From Prevotella sp. (GTDB lineage Bacteria > Bacteroidota > Bacteroidia > Bacteroidales > Bacteroidaceae), in NCBI GenBank assembly GCA_017474515.1, contig JAFVHN010000053.1, positions 62,001 to 126,000 on the forward strand: a DNA stretch of 64,000 nt. Reading direction: 5' to 3'. This document shows positions 40,349 through 49,155 of this stretch, one piece after another (the first letter of the stretch is position 1; each line of letters starts with the position of its first letter). The notes under the pieces were generated by a model, which searched no databases, was not told the origin of the DNA, and saw only the letters and a list, made by a program, of their open reading frames with translations. The translations under genes were made by a program, and so were the position numbers.

Positions 40349-42883
40349 TCAGTCGCGGAAATAAACGCGCTTCACGCGGTTGGAAATGCCGGTAAGCACC
40401 TCGTAGGGAATGGTGTCGGTGATGTCGGAAAGCACGGTGACCGGCAGGTTTTCGCCAAAGATTTCCACCATGTCGCCCTCGTGGCAGTCGATGCCGGTGA
40501 CGTCGATCATGGCCACGTCCATGCAGATGTTCCCCACGTAATCGGCCTTCTGCCCGTTCACCAGGCAATAGCCGCGGCGGTTGCCCATGTGGCGGTTCAG
40601 CCCGTCGGCATAGCCAATGGGGATGGCGGCAATCACGCTGTCGCGGTCGAGCACGGTGCGGCGGCTGTAGCCCACGCTGTCGCCGGCGGGCACATGGCGC
40701 ATTTGGAGGATGGTGGTCTTCAGCGTTGACACCGTGGAGAGCATGGTGCCGGCCAGGGGGTTCACGCCGTAGAGGCCGATGCCCAGGCGGCACATGTCCA
40801 TCTGCCGCTCGGGGAAATGCTCTATGCCCGCCGAGTTGTCGATATGCCGCAGGATGGGATGGCTAAAGGCGGCCTGAAGCTGGCGGCTGGCGGCATCGAA
40901 CAAGGCGAACTGACGGGCGGAGAACTGGTCGAAGTCCGGGCTGTCGCTGCCCACGAAATGCGAGAATACGGAGCGCGGAATGACGGCCTGCTGGCTGGTC
41001 AGGCGCCGCACCAGCTCATCAATGTCGTCGGTGTTGAAGCCCAGGCGGTGCATGCCGGTGTCGAGCTTGATATGCACGGGCCACCCGGTGATGCCCTCCT
41101 TGCGGGCGGCGTGCACCAGGGCGTCGAGCATGCGGAACGAATAGACCTCGGGTTCCAGGTCGTAGTCGAACATGGCCTTGAAAGCGGTCATTTCCGGATT
41201 CATCACCATGATGTTTCCGGTGATGCCGGCCTTGCGAAGCGTAACGCCCTCGTCGGCCACGGCCACGGCCAGGTAGTCAACGCGCTGGTCCTGAAGGATT
41301 TTGGCTATTTCCACCGCTCCGGCCCCGTAGCCGTCGGCCTTGATCATGCACACCATCTTGGTGCCGGGCTTCATGAGCGAACGGTAGTGGTTGAGGTTGT
41401 CAACAAGGGCATTGAGGTTCACCTCGAGGATGGTTTCGTGCACCTTCTGCTCCAGCAGCTCGGTGATGTGGTCGAAGCCGAAGGAGCGGGCACCCTTCAG
41501 GAGGATGAGCTCGTCGCGGAACTGCTGCATCTCGGCCGAATGGAGGAACTGGTCGGTGGTGTCGAAGAACGATTTGCGGTCGAGGGTGAACAGTTGAGCG
41601 CAGGCCGAAATGTCGGGACCAATGCCTATGAGTCGGTCCACGCCGCGCTGCTCGACGAGTGCCGCCACCTTGCGGTAGAGGGTGTCGCGGTCCTCGCCGC
41701 TCTGACGTATGTCGCTGAGCAGCAAGGTGCGGCGGCGGCCACGTTGCTCAGGGCGCCGGTTCATGAAGTCGAGGGCAATGTCGAGCGAATTGATGTCGGA
41801 GTTATAGGAGTCGTTGATAAGGATGCAGCCCCTTTGCCCGGCCTTCACCTCCAGGCGCATGGCCACCGGCTCCAGCACGGCCATGCGGCGCGCCAGGGTG
41901 TCGGCGTCGATGCCCAGATGAAGGGCGGTGAGGGCACAGGTGACGGAGTTTTCCACCGAGGCGGCATCGATGAAGGGGATGGTGTAGGAATGGCGGCGGC
42001 CCTTATAGCAATAGGTCACCTCGGTGACTTCGCCGTCGCCAAGGGTCTTCACCGCCACCTGCTCCACGAAGAGCACGGCCGACGCGTTCTCCCTCGACCA
42101 CGACAGGCGCTCGCCACGGTACTGGCTGCGGCGGATGCACCGCGACACCACGTCGTCGTCGCTGCAATAGACCAGGGCCTCGGTGTCGTGCATCAGCCGG
42201 AGTTTCTCCTCGCACTTCTCTTCCAAAGAGCGGAAATTCTCCTGATGGGCCGTGCCCAGGTGGGTGAACACGCCCACGGTGGGCTGGATGATGGCACGCA
42301 GGGCCGACATTTCGCCGGGCTGGCTGATGCCGGCCTCGAAGATGCCCACGCGCGATTGCTCGCCAAGGAGCCACACCGACAGGGGCACGCCAATCTGCGA
42401 GTTGTAGCTTCGCGGCGAGCGGGTTACCGACAAGGCACCGGCCTCCCCCTGTCCGCCGCCGTCGTTGGCCAGGGCCACGCCCGAGAGAATCTGGTAGAGC
42501 CACTCCTTCACCATGGTCTTGCCGTTGCTGCCGGTGATGCCGATGACGGGAATCTGGAACTCGTCGCGGTGGCGCTCGGCCAGCCGCTGAAGGGCCGCCA
42601 GGGTGTCGGTCACGCGCAGGAAGTTGGCCTGCGGGAACAAGGTGCGCCAACCGTCGTCGCCGCCCGGCAGGTCGTGAACCACGAAATTGCGCACGCCGCG
42701 GCGGTAAAGGTCGCCAATGTAGCGGTGGCCGTCGCCCAGACGCGTCTTCAAGGCAAAAAACAGGGTTTCCTCGGGAAAGCACAGCGAGCGGCTATCGGTA
42801 AGCAGCCACCTCACCCGCGACTCATGGTCGCCATAGCGGCGCGCGCCAATCAGCGTCGCCACCTTTTCAATCGTATAGGTCAT
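40349..42883 (-). CDS. murF/alr: Fused MurF ligase and alanine racemase
   Basis: This 844-residue protein joins two steps of peptidoglycan precursor synthesis. The MurF half (about 1-465) has the ATP loop GITGSNGKT (115-123), IFEAGISQPGEMSAL and ILINDSYNSDINSL, and adds D-Ala-D-Ala to the UDP-MurNAc-tripeptide. The racemase half (about 470-844) has the PLP-lysine motif MVCMIKADGYGAGAVEIAK (Lys near 513), the HIKLDTGMHRLGF block, and VGNICMDVAMIDVTG. The racemase makes D-Ala from L-Ala. The fusion is common in Bacteroidetes. Both active sites look intact. Confidence 0.96.
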   Translation of the reverse strand: MTYTIEKVATLIGARRYGDHESRVRWLLTDSRSLCFPEETLFFALKTRLGDGHRYIGDLYRRGVRNFVVHDLPGGDDGWRTLFPQANFLRVTDTLAALQRLAERHRDEFQIPVIGITGSNGKTMVKEWLYQILSGVALANDGGGQGEAGALSVTRSPRSYNSQIGVPLSVWLLGEQSRVGIFEAGISQPGEMSALRAIIQPTVGVFTHLGTAHQENFRSLEEKCEEKLRLMHDTEALVYCSDDDVVSRCIRRSQYRGERLSWSRENASAVLFVEQVAVKTLGDGEVTEVTYCYKGRRHSYTIPFIDAASVENSVTCALTALHLGIDADTLARRMAVLEPVAMRLEVKAGQRGCILINDSYNSDINSLDIALDFMNRRPEQRGRRRTLLLSDIRQSGEDRDTLYRKVAALVEQRGVDRLIGIGPDISACAQLFTLDRKSFFDTTDQFLHSAEMQQFRDELILLKGARSFGFDHITELLEQKVHETILEVNLNALVDNLNHYRSLMKPGTKMVCMIKADGYGAGAVEIAKILQDQRVDYLAVAVADEGVTLRKAGITGNIMVMNPEMTAFKAMFDYDLEPEVYSFRMLDALVHAARKEGITGWPVHIKLDTGMHRLGFNTDDIDELVRRLTSQQAVIPRSVFSHFVGSDSPDFDQFSARQFALFDAASRQLQAAFSHPILRHIDNSAGIEHFPERQMDMCRLGIGLYGVNPLAGTMLSTVSTLKTTILQMRHVPAGDSVGYSRRTVLDRDSVIAAIPIGYADGLNRHMGNRRGYCLVNGQKADYVGNICMDVAMIDVTGIDCHEGDMVEIFGENLPVTVLSDITDTIPYEVLTGISNRVKRVYFRD

Positions 42884-42970
42884 TTCGTTTTTATCATTTC
42901 ACTTTTCAACAATCACTGGCCACCGCTCTTTCTGATGTAGAAAAAGCGGCAACGCAGCCCATAGACGGTG

Positions 42971-43001
42971 CGAAATTACGAATTTTCCTCGAAACGGCAA
43001 A
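42971..43001 (-). promoter_or_regulatory. Promoter of murF-alr
   Basis: On the minus strand TTTG (43001-42998) and TAATTTCG (42978-42971, one mismatch) are 19 bp apart. Confidence 0.5.
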
Positions 43002-43261
43002 ACATTGGGCTGAAAAAGCGAACCAAGGCGGGCACTTTTCCTTTTTCGGCAGAACAGGAGCCGATACTGTAGTCAAAAAAACATTCGCCTGCTTCCTATG
43101 TAAGGCCGCAAAGTCCGCCCGCCGCACATTCCTGTGATTTCGGACATACATGAAGTATGTCCCTACGAGCGGAAAACCGCGCATGGAAGAATCACCTGAA
43201 CAGAAGGCCGGTGAAAAACTGCCGCCGACTTTATCATTTATCATTTAGCGAAGCGCCCCGG

Positions 43262-43468
43262 TTTTGTCAAGATTTTTCACAAAACTTTTCTTCCCCCTCA
43301 GAGTTTGACCGCAAATTTCAAGGAGAGAATTGGCAAATCTCTCCCCTCAAAATGGCAAATCTCTCCCCGAAATTTGCCGCCAAACTCCGCAGGTTTTGTA
43401 AACTGCTGAATTTCAGCAGTTTATGTTTTTCGTTGAAAATTCCCGCTTTTGTCAAGATTTTTCATAAA
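43262..43468 (+). repeat. Dispersed palindromic element, copy 3 (opposite orientation)
   Basis: End repeats TTTTGTCAAGATTTTTCA occur at 43262 and 43447. The inverted arms are GTTTGACCGCAAATTTC (43303) and GAAATTTGCCGCCAAAC (43369). Two AATGGCAAATCTCTCCC-like units lie between. An extra AACTGCTGAA/TTTCAGCAGTT hairpin is at 43401-43421. On the plus strand the frame stays open and matches the minus-strand frames of copies 1 and 2. Confidence 0.8.
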
Positions 43469-43533
43469 AAAGTCCCCAGGTTGTTATCCACTCTTTTGGG
43501 TGTTGAGAACAGCTTTTTTTTTACCATTATTTG

Positions 43534-43564
43534 TTGCTGAAATGCAAAAAAATGTTTAACTTTG
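43534..43564 (+). promoter_or_regulatory. Promoter of the LRR protein gene
   Basis: TTG (43534-43536) and TAACTTTG (43557-43564) are 20 bp apart; the leader is about 30 nt. Confidence 0.7.
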
Positions 43565-43601
43565 CGGCATTGAAACAATTTACCATTAAAACCCTACAAC
43601 A

Positions 43602-46600
43602 ATGAAAACAAAACGAAACATTTATCACGTGGGAGGCGGAAGTTCCTTCCTATTGATGACCATCCTGCTTTGGATGGCGGGAACCATGAACGTGCAGGCC
43701 ACCGACTACGAGCTTTGGGTAGGAGGCAAGCAAGTGAAAAGCAGTAACGAAAACGGCGTGACGGGAGGAGGCATCGTGGAAGGAACAGTGACGTACAACG
43801 CAACCAAAAAAGTCTTGACACTGAGAGATGTCACCATCAACTGCAACGGCAACAACAAGGACAAACAAGGCATTTATAACCAAGGCATAGTTGGTTTGGT
43901 GATAGAGTGTTATGGCAATTGCCGCATCAACTCTTTCAACAATGCTGGTCTGGAATGCGATAAAGAGACATACGTTAATATACAGTCCGGCACCACATGG
44001 ATTGAAAGTGACAACTCAAACGCCGTCGCTATTAACGGCCCCTCCTGCAGATTTGCATCGTGGACAAGCAGCACCAGACTTTACATCACCAGCTATAGCG
44101 GCGTGGCAGTGCAAGGAACGGGCACACTCACCAAAGTGACTTTCGCGGGAAAAAACATTGAGATAGACGGACCAAAGGGTGACCTGGTCACATTTGACAA
44201 GGTGTATTTCGATGGTGAGTTTTATAGTAATGGCAGTGTAATAACTACCGGATGTGAGGTGAAGCTCTGTGGAGACGACAGCGACCCCGACTACAATTAC
44301 CCCCGGGTGAAGAATGTGAACAACATGCCCTATATTGTCAAGGCAGACTATACGCCAAGCAACAAGACCGGCAGAACACCCATTGTCACAAGCCCCAAGA
44401 ACGCCGACTTCAACTCATCGAAAAAGAGCATCTGCGACGGCAGCGGCAACATCATCTACAAAAGCGACATCGTCATCAACGAGGAGTTTGCCGTGGTGGT
44501 GAATGCCAGATATTTCCCCGATGCCAATTTCCGCAGTTTCATGAACAACAAATACGGCTCGTTTATCACGCAAAGCCAGATTGACAACTGCACCGAGATA
44601 GATGTTGGATACAAGAACATCGCCGACCTCGACGGCATTAAATACTTCACCAAGCTGAAAACACTGCGCTGCCCCTACAACCAGCTTACCGTGCTCAACC
44701 TGAGCTACAACACCTATCTCACCAAGGTGGAATGCGACTACAACCAGCTGACATCGCTCACGGTGCCCGCCTCTAACTTGCAATTGCTGGGGTGTTCCAA
44801 CAACAAACTGACTTCTTGCCTTACAAACGACACGCACACCTACCTGAAGGAGCTATATTGCTCAAACAACTCCAGCATGACCTCGCTGGGAGTGGGATTC
44901 AATTATTTGCCGGCGCTGGAAAAATTTGAATGCTCCGGCACGAAGTTCAGCAACATGACCCTTAACTCATGCACCAAGCTGAAAGAGCTGACCTGCGAGA
45001 ACATGACCGCGCTGACATCACTCACCTGCAACGGCACCGCGCTGACAACGCTTAGCCTGTCGGGATGCTCTGTGCTGAATACGCTCAACCTTTACAACAA
45101 CAAGCTGACGTATCTCAACGTTTACGGGTGCAAAGCCCTGCAGACGCTGAATTGCCGAAACAACCAGCTGACCAGCATCGCCAATCTGTTTCACGAGGCG
45201 GGCTGCAAGTTAGCCTTGGATTACTTACAAATCTCGTCGAACAAGTTCACAAGCCTCGATTTGTCGGCGTTAAGCAAATTGAAAACACTGTACTGTGACA
45301 ATGTCACCACACTGACATCGCTCACCTGCACCGGCACCGCGCTGACGACACTCACCGTGAATGGTTGCTCAAGCCTGAAGACGCTCAACTGTTACAACAA
45401 CAACCTGACGACGCTCAACATGGACGCGTGTACGTCGCTACAGAAGCTGGATTGCAAAAACAACTATTCGTTGTCGAGCATCGGTAACATGCAGAGCATC
45501 AGGCCGACCTTGCAGGAACTCAACGTCAAGTCCTGCAATTTCACAAGCCTCGGTCTGACGGGGGCCACCAATTTGAAGTATCTCAATTGCTCCGACAACC
45601 AGCTGAACTTGCTCAACCTGTCCGGCCTATCCAGCCTCCAGAATCTGGAATGCTCGAATAACTCGTCGCTGACAAGTCTGGACTTGAGCGCAAGCGCCTT
45701 CCCCAATCTCTCAGAGGTGAACTGCTCGTATTGCGACATCAGGAACATTAACTGGTACGACTTGAAACTGTCAAAGCTCGACTGCAGCTACAACGCGAAT
45801 CTGAAAACCCTTAATAACGCCCGTGATTATTTCAATCAAACGAAACCTCTGACAACGCTCAACGTGAACGGATGCTCAGCATTGACCGAGATAAATGTTT
45901 CTTGCAATGCGTTGAGTTCCATCAATTTGAACTCTTGCAGCAATCTTTCGAAATTACTCTGTGACCACAACTCCCTGTCGTCACTTAACTTGAGCGGAAA
46001 GACAAAATTGACGGTTGTGGATTGTAGTAGCAATAATATGGAATCGCTCAATTTGAACTCTTGCAGCAACATCCAGGAACTGTATTGTTCTTCCAACAAC
46101 ATTTCCTCGCTGAACGTGAAGAATTTATCCTATCTGACTTCCGTACAATGTATTAGTAACCGGCTGACATCACTGGACATGACGGGATGCAATGCCTTGA
46201 CGGATTTGTATTGCAACGACAACCAGATTACCTCGCTCATCCTGCCATATAACTCAGACCTCAGCACAATAAGTTGCTTCAACAACAATCTGGCAGGAAA
46301 TAATATGGACACCTTCGTGACCACCCTGCCCGACCGGACTAATAAGTCGACAGGATATTTAAGTGTTGTGGCCGAGTTGAATGAATACAACGTCTTCACA
46401 TGGAAGAATGTGAGAGACGCACAGAGAAAGAACTGGGACGTTCTGATTCGCAACGCCGATGGCACTATTAGCTCGTACACGGGCGACGTTCCCACCGACA
46501 TCCGCACGGCGGAAACCGACATTGACGGCAATGCGCCGCGATACAACCTTGGTGGACAGCGCGTGAGTCGCGACTACAAGGGCGTCGTAATCGTAAACGG

Positions 46601-46622
46601 GAAGAAAGTCTTTTCCAAGTGA
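43602..46622 (+). CDS. Large leucine-rich-repeat surface protein
   Basis: This 1006-residue protein has a long signal peptide (hydrophobic core FLLMTILLWMAGTMNVQA). Residues 35-260 are beta-rich with many Asn and Gly. From about 310 to 905 it consists of some 25 leucine-rich repeats of about 20-21 residues in the LxxLNCSNNQLTSLxL style, each with Cys at a fixed position (LKTLRCPYNQLTVL, LQNLECSNNSSLTSL). The final 27 residues, RYNLGGQRVSRDYKGVVIV and on to GKKVFSK, resemble the short C-terminal signals of Prevotella exported proteins and may direct type IX secretion. Function is unknown; host or polymer binding is conjecture. Near-identical repeats could recombine. Confidence 0.88.
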   Translation: MKTKRNIYHVGGGSSFLLMTILLWMAGTMNVQATDYELWVGGKQVKSSNENGVTGGGIVEGTVTYNATKKVLTLRDVTINCNGNNKDKQGIYNQGIVGLVIECYGNCRINSFNNAGLECDKETYVNIQSGTTWIESDNSNAVAINGPSCRFASWTSSTRLYITSYSGVAVQGTGTLTKVTFAGKNIEIDGPKGDLVTFDKVYFDGEFYSNGSVITTGCEVKLCGDDSDPDYNYPRVKNVNNMPYIVKADYTPSNKTGRTPIVTSPKNADFNSSKKSICDGSGNIIYKSDIVINEEFAVVVNARYFPDANFRSFMNNKYGSFITQSQIDNCTEIDVGYKNIADLDGIKYFTKLKTLRCPYNQLTVLNLSYNTYLTKVECDYNQLTSLTVPASNLQLLGCSNNKLTSCLTNDTHTYLKELYCSNNSSMTSLGVGFNYLPALEKFECSGTKFSNMTLNSCTKLKELTCENMTALTSLTCNGTALTTLSLSGCSVLNTLNLYNNKLTYLNVYGCKALQTLNCRNNQLTSIANLFHEAGCKLALDYLQISSNKFTSLDLSALSKLKTLYCDNVTTLTSLTCTGTALTTLTVNGCSSLKTLNCYNNNLTTLNMDACTSLQKLDCKNNYSLSSIGNMQSIRPTLQELNVKSCNFTSLGLTGATNLKYLNCSDNQLNLLNLSGLSSLQNLECSNNSSLTSLDLSASAFPNLSEVNCSYCDIRNINWYDLKLSKLDCSYNANLKTLNNARDYFNQTKPLTTLNVNGCSALTEINVSCNALSSINLNSCSNLSKLLCDHNSLSSLNLSGKTKLTVVDCSSNNMESLNLNSCSNIQELYCSSNNISSLNVKNLSYLTSVQCISNRLTSLDMTGCNALTDLYCNDNQITSLILPYNSDLSTISCFNNNLAGNNMDTFVTTLPDRTNKSTGYLSVVAELNEYNVFTWKNVRDAQRKNWDVLIRNADGTISSYTGDVPTDIRTAETDIDGNAPRYNLGGQRVSRDYKGVVIVNGKKVFSK

Positions 46623-46628
46623 TTTATT

Positions 46629-46850
46629 AAGTGAAAAGTGAAAAGCCTTACTAAGTGAAGAACTTTCAAAGTGAAGAGTGAAAAGTGAAGAGTGAAGAAT
46701 TTGCTGCCGCCATTATTGTAGGTCCGGTAGGAAATTCTTCACTCTTCACTTTTCACTCTTCACTTTTCACTCTTCACTTTTCACTCTTCACTTTGAAAGC
46801 TCTTCACTTTGAAAGCTCTTCACTTTGAAAGCTCTTCACTTATTGAAATT
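46629..46850. repeat. GTGAAGA array forming a 35-bp perfect hairpin
   Basis: The whole gap between the LRR gene and lpxA is repeats. Arm 46668-46702 is the exact complement of 46732-46766 over 35 bp, around a 29-nt loop containing TTGCTGCCGCCATTATT-like sequence. The right side continues with TTCACTCTTCACTT units and then three copies of the 16-bp unit CTTCACTTTGAAAGCT. It may terminate both convergent genes. Confidence 0.9.
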
Positions 46851-47628
46851 ACATCTTGCTGATGATGCCTTTCTCGCTGTTTTCCATGAAGGTGGTGAGC
46901 AGGCGGATTTCGGGGCTGTCGGGCACCTGGTCGCGGATTTGGTGAATGGCATCAAAGACGCTGGTCTGGCCGTGGAACACAAGGCGATAGGCGTTGGCAA
47001 TGTGTTTGAGCACCTTCTCGTTGATGCCGTAGGCGCGGCACATGGTGGTGTTCACGCCGCCGTAGGCCACGGGTGTGCCTCCGGCAATGATATAGGGGGG
47101 CACGTCTTTCGAGAAGGTGGTGCCGGCCTGTATCATGGCGCCTTCACCGACGCGCGTTCCGGCATTTTCGATAACGCTCGACGAGAAGATGACGCCATTG
47201 CCAATCTCGCAATCACCTGCAATCTTGGTGCCGTAGCCGAACACGCACTGGTCGCCCACCTTGGTGTCGTGGGAGATGTGGGCACCCTCCATGAGGAAGT
47301 TGTCGTTGCCGATAACGGTCTGGCCGCCAGTATGGGTGGCGCGGTTCACCACGACGTTCTCACGGATGATGTTGTTGTGGCCGATGATGCATTCCGACTT
47401 TTCTCCACGGAAGTCAAAGTCCTGCGGCAGGGCGCCGATGACCGAGCCCTGGTGAACCTTGTTGTGGCTGCCCATGCGCGTTCCATTGAGGATGCTGACA
47501 AAGGGGAAGATGATGCAGTTGTCGCCGATGACAACGTCGTCCTCAATATAGACGAACGGGAATATTTTGCAATTGTCGCCGATTTGTGCCTTGGGCGAAA
47601 TCTCGGCGCGCGGGGAAATATCGTTCAT
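46849..47628 (-). CDS. lpxA: UDP-N-acetylglucosamine acyltransferase
   Basis: This 259-residue left-handed beta-helix enzyme performs the first acylation in lipid A synthesis. Hexapeptide repeats run through residues 1-190 (IGDNCKIFPFVYIEDDVVIG and on). Family landmarks are GALPQDFDFRGE, IRENVVVNRATHTGGQTVIG, MEGAHISHDTKVGDQCVFG with the catalytic His, and the C-terminal YRAYGINEKVLKHIANAYR-like helical part. The length is normal. It lies alone, 110 bp after the efflux operon, not beside lpxD or lpxC-fabZ. Confidence 0.95.
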   Translation of the reverse strand: MNDISPRAEISPKAQIGDNCKIFPFVYIEDDVVIGDNCIIFPFVSILNGTRMGSHNKVHQGSVIGALPQDFDFRGEKSECIIGHNNIIRENVVVNRATHTGGQTVIGNDNFLMEGAHISHDTKVGDQCVFGYGTKIAGDCEIGNGVIFSSSVIENAGTRVGEGAMIQAGTTFSKDVPPYIIAGGTPVAYGGVNTTMCRAYGINEKVLKHIANAYRLVFHGQTSVFDAIHQIRDQVPDSPEIRLLTTFMENSEKGIISKM

Positions 47629-47639
47629 AAAACTTCGTT

Positions 47640-47665
47640 TTTAAGTTATGAGTTTTAAGTTATGG
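47640..47665. repeat. Short AAGTTATGAGTTTT direct repeat
   Basis: TTTTAAGTTATG occurs twice in tandem just upstream of lpxA; TATGAGTT recurs at 47701. Confidence 0.6.
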
Positions 47666-47737
47666 GGTGATGACCTTCTTCGGTTAAATAATGATTTCTA
47701 TGATATGAGTTGATCATTCATAACTAAAATCAAAGAT

Positions 47738-49123
47738 TTATTCCCCTCCTCCGCCACCGAGGGCCTGATAGAGGTTGACCACGGCCTGCATCTTGTAGAA
47801 GTCGTCGGCCACCTTTGAGAGCTGGGTGCTGAGGAGCGAACTCTGTGCCTGGATGACCTCGAGATAGGTACTTCCGGAACTGGCCATGAGGGCCTTGGTG
47901 TCTTCCACGTTCTTCTTGAGCACCTCTATCTGCTGGGCCTCAATGTCGCTCTTCTCGGCGCTTGAGTTGTAGAGCACGAGGGCGTTGCTGACCTCGCTGC
48001 CGGCCTTGAGCACAGTGGCCTGCCACGAGTTGTAGGCTTGCTCATACTGCATTTCGGCCACGCGGAGACCGCCGGTGAGCTGGCCTTTCTGGAAGATGGG
48101 CTGCACAAGGCTTCCCACGGCACTCCAAAGCATTTTTCCGGGGTTGACCAGGCCGTTCTGGTTGGTGAAGGCTCCTGTGCCCGAAATGGTGATGCTGGGA
48201 TAGAAGCGGCTGCGGGCGGTGTTGATGTCGTAGAAACACTGGGCCAGCTTCATTTCGGCGGCGTGAACGTCGGCACGGTTGTTGAGCAACTGAATACCCA
48301 CGCCGGCCGAGAAGTTCTGCGGCAAAGATTGCGCCTCAAGTTTTCCGCGCTTGATGGTCTGTGCGGGCTGTCCGATGAGCACGCTCATGGAGTTTTCCAT
48401 TTCGCGAATCTGGCGTTTCAGTTCGGCTTTCTGCGCCTGCACGCTCAGGTGGTTGGCCTCGGCACTCTGCACGGCGGTGGAGCGATAGCCGATGCGGTTG
48501 TCCTTCATGATTTTCATCTTGTCCCATGTGTCCTGCGTCAGCTGGCTCATGTCGTCGAGAATTTCCATCTGGCGGTCGAGCATGAGCAGGGTGTAGTAGA
48601 GATTGGCCACGCCGCACACAACGTTGGTCTGCACTGCCACCTGATAGTCCTTGGTGGCCAGCAGGGTGGCCTGCGCACTGCGCTTCTGGTTGAGCAGGGT
48701 GCCGAAGAGGTCGGCATTCCACGACGCGGTGATGGGCAGTTGGTAAGACTTGGTGGCCTTGCCATAGTCCCACGACGAAATGGTTCCCTGCGGAGTAAAG
48801 GAGATGCCGGGCAGGAAAGCCAGCCGGGCCATGCGCACCTGCTCTTCAACCATTTTCACGCTGAGGGCGGCGTTGAGCAGGTCGGCATTGTTGGCAAGGG
48901 CCTGCTGGATGAGGGCTTGCAACTGCGGGTCGGTGAACACGGAGCGCCAGGGCAACTGGCCGAACGTGGCCTGGTTGCTGGAAACCAGCGTGTCGGTAAG
49001 GCTGGACGGGTCGCGCACCAACCCCTTGGTGTTCACCTCGGGGCGCTCATATTCGGTGCGCAGCGTCTTGCAACTGCCCATGACGAGCAGTGCAAGCGCA
49101 GCTATGATGATGTTCTTTTTCAT
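47738..49123 (-). CDS. TolC/OprM-type outer-membrane efflux lipoprotein
   Basis: I choose ATG 49123, which yields the lipoprotein signal MKKNIIIAALALLVMGSCK (Cys18); an upstream in-frame ATG adds residues with no role and overlaps the RND gene. The 461-residue protein has the two OEP repeats of the NodT family: PWRSVFTDPQLQALIQQALANN near the start, SWNADLFGTLLNQKRSAQA, and the second-half SITISGTGAFTNQNG with VQPIFQKGQLTGGLRVAEMQ. It is the exit duct of the tripartite pump encoded upstream and ends in a glycine run (ALGGGGGE). Confidence 0.94.
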   Translation of the reverse strand: MKKNIIIAALALLVMGSCKTLRTEYERPEVNTKGLVRDPSSLTDTLVSSNQATFGQLPWRSVFTDPQLQALIQQALANNADLLNAALSVKMVEEQVRMARLAFLPGISFTPQGTISSWDYGKATKSYQLPITASWNADLFGTLLNQKRSAQATLLATKDYQVAVQTNVVCGVANLYYTLLMLDRQMEILDDMSQLTQDTWDKMKIMKDNRIGYRSTAVQSAEANHLSVQAQKAELKRQIREMENSMSVLIGQPAQTIKRGKLEAQSLPQNFSAGVGIQLLNNRADVHAAEMKLAQCFYDINTARSRFYPSITISGTGAFTNQNGLVNPGKMLWSAVGSLVQPIFQKGQLTGGLRVAEMQYEQAYNSWQATVLKAGSEVSNALVLYNSSAEKSDIEAQQIEVLKKNVEDTKALMASSGSTYLEVIQAQSSLLSTQLSKVADDFYKMQAVVNLYQALGGGGGE

Positions 49124-49155
49124 TGTCGTTGAATCTTTGATGTTACTGCCTGGCA

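Larger units (their letters stand above)
42884..43601. other. Divergent intergenic region carrying dispersed element copy 3
   Basis: This 718-bp gap between murF-alr and the LRR gene holds both promoters, an 8-bp-arm palindrome GGACATAC...GTATGTCC at 43142-43162, and the third copy of the dispersed element. No supported gene is present. Confidence 0.7.

Noticed and set aside
40817-42940. A long open frame of about 700 codons on the plus strand, opposite murF-alr
   Set aside because: It is the shadow of the GC-rich murF-alr codons in the reverse frame; the product is a low-complexity Ala/His/Val-rich sequence with no motif.
46629-46850. CRISPR-like array
   Set aside because: The units are 7-16 bp, contiguous and without unique spacers, and no cas gene is near.
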